A stretch of DNA of 60,796 nt, from positions 1 to 60,796 of the forward strand of contig CANQVL010000011.1 of the NCBI GenBank assembly GCA_947627285.1, written 5' to 3'. This DNA comes from an uncultured Oscillospiraceae bacterium. GTDB lineage: Bacteria > Bacillota > Clostridia > Oscillospirales > Oscillospiraceae. Below, piece by piece: positions 53,607 to 60,787 of the stretch. The position numbers were made by a program, and so were the translations under genes. The notes beneath the pieces were generated by a model that was not told where the DNA came from, searched no databases, and saw nothing but the letters and a program-made list of their open reading frames with translations. Each line of letters opens with the position of its first letter. Positions within the stretch are counted from its first letter, which is position 1.

Positions 53607-53978
53607 TCAGGATTTGTCGCCGGGCTTGAATATCACGCTCACCAGATATCCGAAAAAGACCGCCGCGCCTATGCCGCCGGCGGCGGCGGTGAAGCCGCCG
53701 GTGAAGGCTCCGATGAGGCCCTTTTCCTCAACTGCCTTTTTGACGCCCTTGGCAAGGTTGTTGCCAAAGCCGGTGAGAGGGACCGTGGCGCCTGCGCCCG
53801 CCCAGTCCGCGAAGGGCTGATAGAGCCCCAAAGCGCCCAGTACCACGCCCGCCACAACGTAGCTTGTGAGGATACGGGCGGGGGTGAGCTTTGTTTTGTC
53901 CACGAGTATCTGTCCGATGAGGCACAGAGCGCCCCCTGCCGCGAAGGCCTTGACATACTGCATAATATCAAATTCCAT
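53607..53978 (-). CDS. spoVAE: Stage V sporulation protein AE (SpoVAE/AEB)
   Basis: Small integral membrane protein (about 123 aa) of the SpoVA channel that moves dipicolinic acid into spores and releases it at germination. Features: YVKAFAAGGALCLIGQILVD, YVVAGVVLGALGLYQPFADWAGAGATVPLTGFGN and FTGGFTAAAGGIGAAVFFG, typical of this family. ATG 53978 is chosen with GAGGTG 6 bp upstream; GTG 53987 is in frame but overlaps that site. It is preceded by the truncated spoVAD with a 13-bp gap, the standard AD-AE order. Confidence 0.92.
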   Translation of the reverse strand: MEFDIMQYVKAFAAGGALCLIGQILVDKTKLTPARILTSYVVAGVVLGALGLYQPFADWAGAGATVPLTGFGNNLAKGVKKAVEEKGLIGAFTGGFTAAAGGIGAAVFFGYLVSVIFKPGDKS

Positions 53979-53991
53979 ACCGTTCACCTCG

Positions 53992-54390
53992 TTATTTAGT
54001 CTTTGAGATGGCGACCGAGCAGGCTATGGAGGGGATGCTCTCGCCCTGCATGGTGGTGGTGGGGGAGAGAAGGGCGCCTGTGGCGGTGAAAAGTATTTTG
54101 TTCCACCTGCCCTCGCGCATTCCGTTCAGAAGGTAGCCGCAAAGGACCGTTGCCGCGCAGCCGCAGCCGGAGCCGCCGGAGTGGACGTCCTGCTTTTTCC
54201 TGTCGAAAATGAGGAGCCCGCAGTCGGTGTGCTTCGGCGCCAGGTCCACGCCGTCGGCGGCGAAGAAGTCCCTCAAAATCTCGCTGCCTATGGCGCCCAG
54301 ATCGCCGGTGACCACAAGGTCGTAGGCGTCGGGACCCACGGACAGGTCCTCGAAGTGCGCCCTTATGGTGTCGTAGGCGGCGGGGGATGA
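53992..54390 (-). pseudogene. spoVAD: SpoVAD, 5'-truncated C-terminal fragment
   Basis: Only the C-terminal ~130 residues of SpoVAD (normally about 330-340 aa) remain: PAAYDTIRAHFEDLSVGPDAYD, VVTGDLGAIGSEILRDFF, TDCGLLIFDRKKQ, SGGSGCGCAATVL and ATGALLSPTTTMQGESIP. Upstream of about 54390 the homology ends, base composition becomes AT-rich and no SpoVAD sequence follows. An ATG at 54426 keeps the frame open, but its first 12 residues look foreign. SpoVAD binds dipicolinic acid in the SpoVA complex; a fragment this short should not fold. The missing part, and spoVAC, would have to lie beyond the accessory block or be lost. Confidence 0.85.
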
Positions 54391-54518
54391 GGTAAGCGTA
54401 GGACAATAATTGTAAATTTTGAACAACGGCTTTTACATATTTTTTGTTCATGAAATCAGGACGTTTTTTGTAAAACACCCTGATTTCTTCTTAATTTAGT
54501 GAAAAGGAGGTCATCACC

Positions 54519-55568
54519 GTGTCGCTGGAGCTGGATTATTTTTATGGGCCGGAGGCGGAGCAGTACAGCTTTTACAGGATACCCAAGGTTCTTCTTACGG
54601 ACCGGCATTTCAGGAGCGTGTCCATGGACGCCAAGGTGCTCTATGGGCTGATGCTGGACCGGATGGGCTTGTCCCTCCGCAACGGTTGGCTGGATGACGG
54701 CGGCAGGGTATACATCTACTTCACCCTGGAGGACGCGCTGGAGATGCTGGACTGCGGCAAGGACAAGGCGGTTCGGCTTTTCAAGGAGCTGGACCGGGAC
54801 GGGGGCATCGGACTCATAGAGCGGTGCAAGCAGGGACAGGGAAAGCCGGCAAGGATCTATGTCAAGAATTTTACCGTTCAAGCCGATCCGCGGGAGGAAA
54901 CAGCCGCTTCCGGCGCGCCTGAATCTCAGACTTCTGAAATCCCGAAGTCTGGACTTCCGGGAGAGGCCGAAGTCTTGACTTCTGAAAATCCGAAGTCTGG
55001 AGTTCCGATTTTACGCGGTCAAGACTTCTGGAATTCCGCCGCAAATAAGACTGAAAGGAATTATACTGAAATGAGTGATACTGAATCTTCTATCCATCCG
55101 CTCCCCTGCCCTCAATCATCACGTCCACAGCCGGGCCGTTCAAGAGCGGGGATAAGAACGGATGAGATAGAAGCATACAGGGATCTGATCAAAGACAACA
55201 TCGACTATGACGGATTGCTGTTGGAATATCCCATGGAAGCCGAAACGTTGGACGGCTATGTGGAGCTCATGGTGGAGGTCTGCTGCTCCGGCAAGAGGTA
55301 CATCCGCGTGGCCGGAGAGGATTTTCCGGCGGATGTGGTCAGGAGCCGTATTTTAAAGCTGGATCGGGATCACATCTGTTATGTGTTGGAGAGTATGCGG
55401 AACAACACAACGCCCATCCGCAATATCAAGGCATATACGCTGGCCGCGCTCTATAACGCGCCGGTCACCATCAGTCAATATTACACTTCCCTGGTCAGCT
55501 GTGACGCCGCAAGGGGATTTCAAAAAAAGGAGGAAAAACAATCATGGCAGCCAAGTATTCAAAAATGA
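54519..55568 (+). CDS. Replication initiator RepA-like protein (RepA_N with DUF6017-like C-terminus)
   Basis: 349 aa. The N-terminal winged-helix domain (YFYGPEAEQYSFYRIPKVL, then LYGLMLDRMGLSLRNGW and MLDCGKDKAVRLFKELD) is the RepA_N type of Gram-positive plasmids and conjugative elements. The middle (about 125-180) holds degenerate repeats built on SEIPKSGLP and SENPKSGVP, seen in related initiators. The C-terminal ~130 residues (DEIEAYRDLIKDNIDYDGLL, RVAGEDFPADVVRSRI, MRNNTTPIRNIKAYTLAALYNAP) fit DUF6017. GTG start behind AAGGAGG at 54504-54510. It marks the surrounding DNA as a plasmid- or ICE-derived module. Confidence 0.88.
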   Translation: MSLELDYFYGPEAEQYSFYRIPKVLLTDRHFRSVSMDAKVLYGLMLDRMGLSLRNGWLDDGGRVYIYFTLEDALEMLDCGKDKAVRLFKELDRDGGIGLIERCKQGQGKPARIYVKNFTVQADPREETAASGAPESQTSEIPKSGLPGEAEVLTSENPKSGVPILRGQDFWNSAANKTERNYTEMSDTESSIHPLPCPQSSRPQPGRSRAGIRTDEIEAYRDLIKDNIDYDGLLLEYPMEAETLDGYVELMVEVCCSGKRYIRVAGEDFPADVVRSRILKLDRDHICYVLESMRNNTTPIRNIKAYTLAALYNAPVTISQYYTSLVSCDAARGFQKKEEKQSWQPSIQK

Positions 55569-56101
55569 CCGTTGAGGAGGACTCCCGTTACCACGATACA
55601 TGGAGGCTCCTGAAAAAGTACAGAGATGTGGTATGGAGCATGGAGCTTTCAGTCCAGCAGGTCAAAAAGGAATTTGAGATCGAGTACGGCACTTCCATCG
55701 ACGCTTTTCTGGAATCCGTCTACCTTGCCGGGGCGGATCTGGGGGGAACGAAAATCGAAAATCACGCCAAGTGTATCGAGCGGAGCAACCGAATGCTCAA
55801 GCTTTTGGACAGCGCGGTGGAAACATTGCGCACCAGACACAAATACGGAGAGACTTTTTACTGGATATTATACTACACGTTTCTTTCCCCGCAGCAGCTT
55901 GAAAATGTAAATGAGATCGTGGAACAGCTCCGGCCTCACATCCGTGACATCAGCCGGACCACGTATTATCGAAAGCGTGAACAGGCGGTGGAGGCGTTGA
56001 GCTCCATTCTCTGGGGGTATACGTCAAAGGAGTGTATGGACGTGCTGGCAACCTTTTTTCCAATGTCCTGTTCCCCTAGCGAGGCGTCGGCGTGCATATA
56101 A
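55544..56101 (+). CDS. Sigma/ArpU-like regulator of mobile element (uncertain)
   Basis: 185 aa, overlapping the 3' end of the RepA gene. Mostly helical. The region DISRTTYYRKREQAVEALSSILWG near residue 130-155 resembles the region 4-like helix-turn-helix of phage late regulators (ArpU/DUF1492 type). The N-terminal half (YHDTWRLLKKYRDVVWSMEL) is coiled. No further domain recognised. A regulator of element genes is likely but unproven; AAGGAGG precedes the ATG. Confidence 0.55.
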   Translation: MAAKYSKMTVEEDSRYHDTWRLLKKYRDVVWSMELSVQQVKKEFEIEYGTSIDAFLESVYLAGADLGGTKIENHAKCIERSNRMLKLLDSAVETLRTRHKYGETFYWILYYTFLSPQQLENVNEIVEQLRPHIRDISRTTYYRKREQAVEALSSILWGYTSKECMDVLATFFPMSCSPSEASACI

Positions 56102-56177
56102 CGATGAAATCTTGACTATAGTATATCTATATGAGCTTTTCATCTGACAATAATCAAGAAAACGCTTGATTTCTTGA

Positions 56178-56205
56178 TTGATAGATGATATACTGCCATT
56201 ATAAT
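56178..56205 (+). promoter_or_regulatory. Promoter of the Fic gene
   Basis: TTGATA (56178-56183), 16 bp, TATAAT (56200-56205). An ATCAAGAAA/TTTCTTGAT inverted repeat (about 56152-56178) lies at its upstream edge and may bind a regulator. Confidence 0.6.
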
Positions 56206-56226
56206 TTGAAAAAGGGGGCGTTCTCA

Positions 56227-57486
56227 ATGGCGTATGTTGAGTTGAAAAAGATATACTATCAGGATATGAAGCAATATCATGAGGAATATCAGCGGCGCGT
56301 CTCGTCCCCGGATACACTTGTGCTGGACTTTGAGATCAAAGGCAAACCCGCTTTCCTCGTTCAAACGCCGGAGCTGTTCAGCTTCATGCTCAGGATACTC
56401 AGGGCGGATAAAAAGGTTCAGAATCTAAACCAGATACTTCCCGGAGCCGCCATTAAACAGTTCACCCAGAGATGCCTGGTCGATGAGATCATTCTCACCA
56501 ATAAAATCGAAGGCGTCCACAGTACAAGGCGGGAGATCCTGTCTGTCCTCAACAAGATCCAGGATTCCGAGAAGAGGGAACGTGTCAGGCAGCGTTTCTT
56601 TGGACTTGTCAATATGTATTTGAAACTGCAGGAGAAGGCAAGCATACCGCTGGATTCCTGTCAGGATATCCGGGCGCTTTATGACGAGATCGTGCTGCCG
56701 GAGGTGGCGAAGGAGGATCCGAAGAATGTGCCGGACGGAACGATTTTCCGAAGGGAGCTTGCGAGTATCACCACGGCCACAGATAAAGAGATCCATAGAG
56801 GGGCATACCCGGAGAGTGCAATCATTGACGGGATCGAAAAGGCGCTGGCGTTTCTGAAGGACGACAGCATTGAGATCCTGTTTCGGATTGCCATTTTCCA
56901 CTACTTTCTGGAGTATATCCACCCCTTCTATGACGGGAACGGCCGGCTTGGGCGGTTTATCGTGAGCTATATGTTATCAAAGAACTTTGAACCGCTGCTG
57001 GCCTATCGGGTATCCTACACGATACAGGAAAACATCAACGAATACTACAAGGCTTTCCGTATCTGTAATGATCCGAAGAATATGGGTGACGTGACCCCGT
57101 TTGCTTTGATCATGCTGAGGCTGATCGCCGAGTCCTCCGAGCGATTGGTCAACGCCCTGGAGGAACGGAACACGGTGCTTCAACGGTACGTCAACACCTT
57201 ACATTATCTTGCTCCTTCCGGGAACAGAGCATGGAGCACCTATTATATTCTGGTCCAAGCCGCACTCTTTTCTGAGCGCGGTATCTCTACCAAGGAGTTG
57301 GAGGACACCCTTCAGGTCTCCTACTTCACCGTAAAAAAAGAGCTGGAGCCGATTGAAAAACTGGGTCTGCTGAAGAAGGTCAAATTTGAGAGAGAGAACT
57401 ACTATTCCCTTGACCTTGACAAAACGGACGCTCTCCTTTCCGCGAAAGCAGATAGTCAGGCCCCGGTGGGCAAAACTGATTTTTAA
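56227..57486 (+). CDS. Fic domain protein with N-terminal inhibitory motif (class II)
   Basis: 419 aa. The catalytic Fic loop HPFYDGNGRLGR (H232 to about 243) is canonical, implying AMP or other nucleotide transfer to a target hydroxyl. TNKIEG (91-96) matches the inhibitory [ST]xxxE[GN] motif, here before the Fic fold, so class II auto-inhibition by E95 is expected. The C-terminal ~90 residues form a winged helix-turn-helix (ISTKELEDTLQVSYFTVKKELEPIEKLG), suggesting DNA binding and possible autoregulation. ATG 56227 has GGGGGCG upstream. Because the inhibitory motif is in cis, no separate antitoxin is needed. The target protein is unknown. Confidence 0.92.
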   Translation: MAYVELKKIYYQDMKQYHEEYQRRVSSPDTLVLDFEIKGKPAFLVQTPELFSFMLRILRADKKVQNLNQILPGAAIKQFTQRCLVDEIILTNKIEGVHSTRREILSVLNKIQDSEKRERVRQRFFGLVNMYLKLQEKASIPLDSCQDIRALYDEIVLPEVAKEDPKNVPDGTIFRRELASITTATDKEIHRGAYPESAIIDGIEKALAFLKDDSIEILFRIAIFHYFLEYIHPFYDGNGRLGRFIVSYMLSKNFEPLLAYRVSYTIQENINEYYKAFRICNDPKNMGDVTPFALIMLRLIAESSERLVNALEERNTVLQRYVNTLHYLAPSGNRAWSTYYILVQAALFSERGISTKELEDTLQVSYFTVKKELEPIEKLGLLKKVKFERENYYSLDLDKTDALLSAKADSQAPVGKTDF

Positions 57487-57619
57487 TCTTTTTCTCCTGT
57501 CCGGTGCTTAATTTGGCCAAAAGCGGCACAGGATAAATCGGCGTGCTCCCGAAATTGGCACAGAATTCCATATGTATAAACTGAGTATATTCAAGACTGC
57601 GGGAACAAGTGAAAACGGG

Positions 57620-57688
57620 GTATGACAGCGCCCGGAAACGGGCGCTGTTTTCGTTGTAAACTGAAAACCACTCGTTAAACGAGTGGTT
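57620..57688. repeat. Right-end hairpin plus left palindrome flanking the IS1182 element
   Basis: AGCGCCCGG/CGGGCGCT hairpin (about 57627-57646), then TTGTAAACTGAAAACC leading into the 23-bp palindrome AACCACTCGTTAAACGAG... (57666-57688). The same sequence of motifs joins the two IS200-derived units at 59680-59740. Nothing supports a gene between 57487 and 57775. Confidence 0.6.
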
Positions 57689-59336
57689 CAGTCTGTCGAC
57701 AAACCCGCCCCTATTCCCGGGGGAGGGTTTGTGGTATAATGGCAAAAAGAAGAGACGGAAAAGGCGGTGGGACCTATGTTGACACGAAACGCTCAGAAGG
57801 ACAGGGACCAGATTCAGATGGTAACGCTGGACGATCTGGTGCCCAAAACACATCTTGTGAGGAAGCTGGAAATGGCTCTGGACTGGAACTTCATCTATGA
57901 CCTGGTGGAGCCGCTGTACTGCGAGGACAACGGTCGGCCCAGCATCGATCCGGTGATGCTCGTGAAGCTCGCGGTGATCAATTATATGTTCGGGCTGAAC
58001 AGCATGCGGCGGACCGTGCGGGAGGTGGCGGTGAACACCGCCTACCGATGGTTCCTCGGACTGGGGCTGCAGGACCCGGTGCCGCATTTTTCCACGTTCA
58101 GCAAGAATTACACCCGCAGGTTCCAGGGGACGGACATGTTCGAGCGGATCTTCCGGCATATCCTTGCCGAATGTATGTCGGCGGGGCTGGTGGACCCGAG
58201 CGTGGTGTTTGTGGATTCGACCCATGTGAAGGCACGAGCCAACAGCAAAAAGTACAAGGACGAAGAAGTCGAAGAAGAGGCGCAGTGGTATGGTAAGGCT
58301 TTGATGGAGGAGATCAACGCCGACCGGGAGGTCCATGGGAAGAAGCCATTCGACGACGATGATGACGACGATTCGGACAGCGGAGGAGTTATCCACAATG
58401 AGGGGGACAACAGCTCCGAAAACGAAGAAGTTATCCCAAAAAAGAGTGCCAAGGGAAAGCTGAATCCCAACACGTCCAAGAAGAAGCGCAAGCACCGCAA
58501 GGCCAGCACCGTGGACCCGGAGAGTGGATGGTTTGAGAAGGGAGAACACAAGCATGTATTCGCGTACTCAGTCCAGACGGCCTGCGATAAGGACGGCGTG
58601 GTGTTGGGTTTCAGCGTCCACCCGGGGAACGAGAACGACGGCAGGACCTTCCCGGAGCTCATGAAGGAGCTGGAGTGGCTTCCGGTGGAGATGATCGTGG
58701 GAGACACAGCGTACAAGACGCCGGCGATAGCGAAGCTACTCAAGGATAAGAAGATAAAACTGCTGAGTACATACAAAAGACCGCAGACGAAGAAGGGGTA
58801 TTTCAAAAAGACGGACTATGTTTACGACGAGTATTACGACTGCTACATCTGCCCAAACAATGAGGAGCTGAAGTACAGCACGACGGACAGGGATGGTCTC
58901 AGGGAGTACAAGAGCGACCCGAAAAAGTGCGCGGAGTGTCCATACCTCTCCCAATGCACTCAGAGCAAAAACCACCAGAAGGTAGTGACACGCCATGTGT
59001 GGCAGGAGTCGTTGGAGGATGCGATAGAGAACGAGTACACACCCGGACTGCGGGAGGTCTACAAGCGGAGGCAGGAGACGATCGAGCGCGTGTTTGCGAT
59101 GGCGAAGGAGCTCCACGGATTCCGCTACACGCAAGAATATGGCAGAGCGAGGCAGCGAGTCAAGGCCGCGCTCACATACGCGTGCATGAATCTAAAGAAG
59201 CTGGCAAGGAAACGCTGGAGCGACAAGTGGAGGGAGTACTACCGCTCCCTTGCGCCGCTCTTGGCAGGGCCATTTTTCGGAATATACAGAACAGCACACC
59301 GCCCCAAGTCGAGGGGCGGTGTTTGTCTACAGTCTG
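57689..59336 (+). mobile_element. IS1182-family insertion sequence inserted in a palindrome
   Basis: Imperfect terminal inverted repeats CAGTCTGTCGACAAAC (57689 on) and CAGACTGTAGACAAAC (reverse complement ending at 59336) are followed inward by CCGCCCCT. The same 23-24-bp palindrome stands on both sides (57666-57689 and 59337-59360), as expected if insertion duplicated it. Contains one transposase gene. Confidence 0.8.
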
Positions 59337-59380
59337 AACCACTCGTTAAACGAGTGGTTCAAAAAAGCCTATGGCGATGA
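57776..59380 (+). CDS. IS1182-family transposase
   Basis: DDE transposase of about 534 aa from ATG 57776 (GGCGG about 10 bp upstream; GTG 57767 is also in frame). N-terminal DUF772-like domain: LDDLVPKTHLVRKLE, RPSIDPVMLVKLAVINYMFG, DPVPHFSTFSKN. Catalytic Asp in FVDSTHVKARA and GDTAYKTPA, Glu in RRQETIERVFAMAKE. An acidic Asp-run linker (about 190-200) separates the first Asp from the rest. The Cys-rich CPNNEEL and CAECPYLSQC segment is typical. The frame runs through the right inverted repeat, and its last ~15 residues are encoded by flanking target DNA (SEPLVKRVVQKSLWR). It appears intact. Confidence 0.9.
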   Translation: MLTRNAQKDRDQIQMVTLDDLVPKTHLVRKLEMALDWNFIYDLVEPLYCEDNGRPSIDPVMLVKLAVINYMFGLNSMRRTVREVAVNTAYRWFLGLGLQDPVPHFSTFSKNYTRRFQGTDMFERIFRHILAECMSAGLVDPSVVFVDSTHVKARANSKKYKDEEVEEEAQWYGKALMEEINADREVHGKKPFDDDDDDDSDSGGVIHNEGDNSSENEEVIPKKSAKGKLNPNTSKKKRKHRKASTVDPESGWFEKGEHKHVFAYSVQTACDKDGVVLGFSVHPGNENDGRTFPELMKELEWLPVEMIVGDTAYKTPAIAKLLKDKKIKLLSTYKRPQTKKGYFKKTDYVYDEYYDCYICPNNEELKYSTTDRDGLREYKSDPKKCAECPYLSQCTQSKNHQKVVTRHVWQESLEDAIENEYTPGLREVYKRRQETIERVFAMAKELHGFRYTQEYGRARQRVKAALTYACMNLKKLARKRWSDKWREYYRSLAPLLAGPFFGIYRTAHRPKSRGGVCLQSEPLVKRVVQKSLWR

Positions 59381-59708
59381 GGAAGAATCCCTGTTAGAAT
59401 CAACATACGGTCTGACAACTGCACGAAAAAACTAACAGGGAGACATTCATATGGGAATGAACGACATAAATAGTTTAGCATACAAGATACAAAAATGCAA
59501 AGGAAAAGTACAGGGAATAAAAGCTATTCAATGAAGGGGATTCGGAGAGAAGAATAAAAGATGAAGCCAGAAATAGAAGAAAAAGTGTAGGAGAAAGGAA
59601 TATTTTACGCGACTGACAGACGTACTTACACGTTTGACGTGTCCGCGAGGAACATAGGGCTTTGCCCGCATGTGAAAAACCACCGGCTTCGCCGGTGGAT
59701 GTTTATTG
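59337..59708 (+). mobile_element. IS200-derived non-autonomous element, unit 1
   Basis: Bounded by a left palindrome (59337-59359) and a right palindrome CCACCGGCTTCGCCGGTGG (59680-59698), the two-hairpin layout of IS200/IS605 ends. Inside, a 27-codon frame at 59451-59534 starts GMNDINSLAYKIQKCK, resembling the beginning of IS200 TnpA (MNDINSLSHTKWNCK as remembered), then ends. The tail AGGGCTTTGCCCGCATGTG also resembles IS200 right ends. Only the ends are kept. No gene is supported in 59381-60204. Confidence 0.65.
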
Positions 59709-59717
59709 TAAACAGAA

Positions 59718-60090
59718 AACCACTCGCTAAGCGAGTGGTTCAAAAGAGCCTATGGCGATGAAGAAGAATCCCTGCTAGAATCAACATACGGTCTGGCAAC
59801 TGCACGAAAAAACTAACAGGGAGACATTCATATGGGAATGAACGACATAAACAGTTTAGCATACAAGATACAAAAATGCAAAGGAAAAAGTACAGAGAGT
59901 AAAAACCATCCAATGAAGGAGATACGGAAAGAAAAGTAAAGGATAAAGTCAAAAAAAGATGAAAAAGTGTAGGAGATAGGAATTTTTTACGCGACTGACA
60001 GACGTACTTACACGTTTGACGTGTCCGCGAGGAACATAGGGCTTTGCCCGCATGTGAAAAACCACCGGCTTCGCCGGTGGATGTTTATTT
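59718..60090 (+). mobile_element. IS200-derived non-autonomous element, unit 2
   Basis: Near copy of unit 1, offset by 381-382 bp in direct tandem: left palindrome 59718-59740 (AACCACTCGCTAAGCGAGTG core), right palindrome 60062-60080. The TnpA-like start is again followed by an early stop. Scattered substitutions and small indels separate the copies, so the duplication is not brand new. Confidence 0.65.
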
Positions 60091-60156
60091 TCCGGGACTA
60101 ATACAATATGAGGTTAAACCTTGAAACAGGAAAATCAGGTCACTGAAAACTCACAG

Positions 60157-60185
60157 TTGCATTTATAGCGCAATTATGCTAAAAT
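60157..60185 (+). promoter_or_regulatory. Promoter of the toxin-antitoxin operon
   Basis: TTGCAT (60157-60162), 17 bp, TAAAAT (60180-60185), 20 bp before the antitoxin ATG, whose ribosome-binding site is AAGGGGTG. Confidence 0.65.
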
Positions 60186-60204
60186 ATAGGCAAGGGGTGA
60201 TGAT

Positions 60205-60483
60205 ATGAATATGATCAGGCCGGTTTCGGATCTTCGAAACAATTTTGCGGATATTTCAAAGACCGTGCATGAGACGGGACAGCCCGTATTTCTCACGAAG
60301 AACGGATTTGGGGACATGGTGCTTTTGAGCATGGAGGCCTATGAGAATCTTCAGTTTGAGAGCGAGGTCTACTTCAAGCTGCGGGAGGCGGAGCGTGAAG
60401 CGGAGACCACCGACAGGCGGTATTCCTCCAAGGATGTTCTGAAAGCCATGCGGGAGGCCATAGGGGGAGAGCAGATTGTATAA
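60205..60483 (+). CDS. Phd/YefM family antitoxin
   Basis: 92-aa antitoxin of a type II pair. The N-terminal Phd/YefM DNA-binding fold is recognised by RPVSDLRNNFADISKTVHETG, QPVFLTKNGFGDMVLLS and MEAYENL. The C-terminal helix (RRYSSKDVLKAMREAIGG) would wrap the toxin. It probably represses its own promoter at 60157-60185, together with the toxin. Its stop overlaps the toxin start. Confidence 0.92.
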   Translation: MNMIRPVSDLRNNFADISKTVHETGQPVFLTKNGFGDMVLLSMEAYENLQFESEVYFKLREAEREAETTDRRYSSKDVLKAMREAIGGEQIV

Positions 60484-60787
60484 TTTGGAATATCTGCCCT
60501 CTGCCCGGCAGGACATGATCGACATCGTTCAATATATCAGCGGCAAGCTGTGCAACCCGGAAGCGGCGGGGCGGCTTGCCGCGGAGCTTATTGAGGCGGG
60601 AGAGAGGCTGACGGAATATCCTTACGCATATCCTGTTTACACGCCTATTCGGTCATTGAAGCATGAGTACCGAAAGCTGTCGGTTCGCAGCTATCTGATG
60701 TTCTATTGGGTCGATGCAAAAGAGAAGCTTGTGACGGTCGCCCGCGTGATCTACGGGAAGAGAGACTACAAGGAAATTTTGAAGTGA
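60476..60787 (+). CDS. RelE/ParE family toxin
   Basis: 103 aa starting at TTG 60476, overlapping the antitoxin stop by 8 bp with GGGGGAGAG just upstream. RelE/ParE fold: YNLEYLPSARQDMIDIVQYIS, then RLTEYPYAYPVY, YRKLSVRSYLMFYWVD and VARVIYGKRDYKEIL. ParE-type proteins poison gyrase while RelE-type cleave mRNA; the sequence alone does not decide between them. The gene ends 9 bp before the window end and is complete. Confidence 0.9.
   Translation: MYNLEYLPSARQDMIDIVQYISGKLCNPEAAGRLAAELIEAGERLTEYPYAYPVYTPIRSLKHEYRKLSVRSYLMFYWVDAKEKLVTVARVIYGKRDYKEILK

Noticed and set aside
57666-60080. CRISPR-like repeats
   Set aside because: The recurring palindromes are few, unevenly spaced and belong to IS1182/IS200 ends; no spacer pattern or cas gene.
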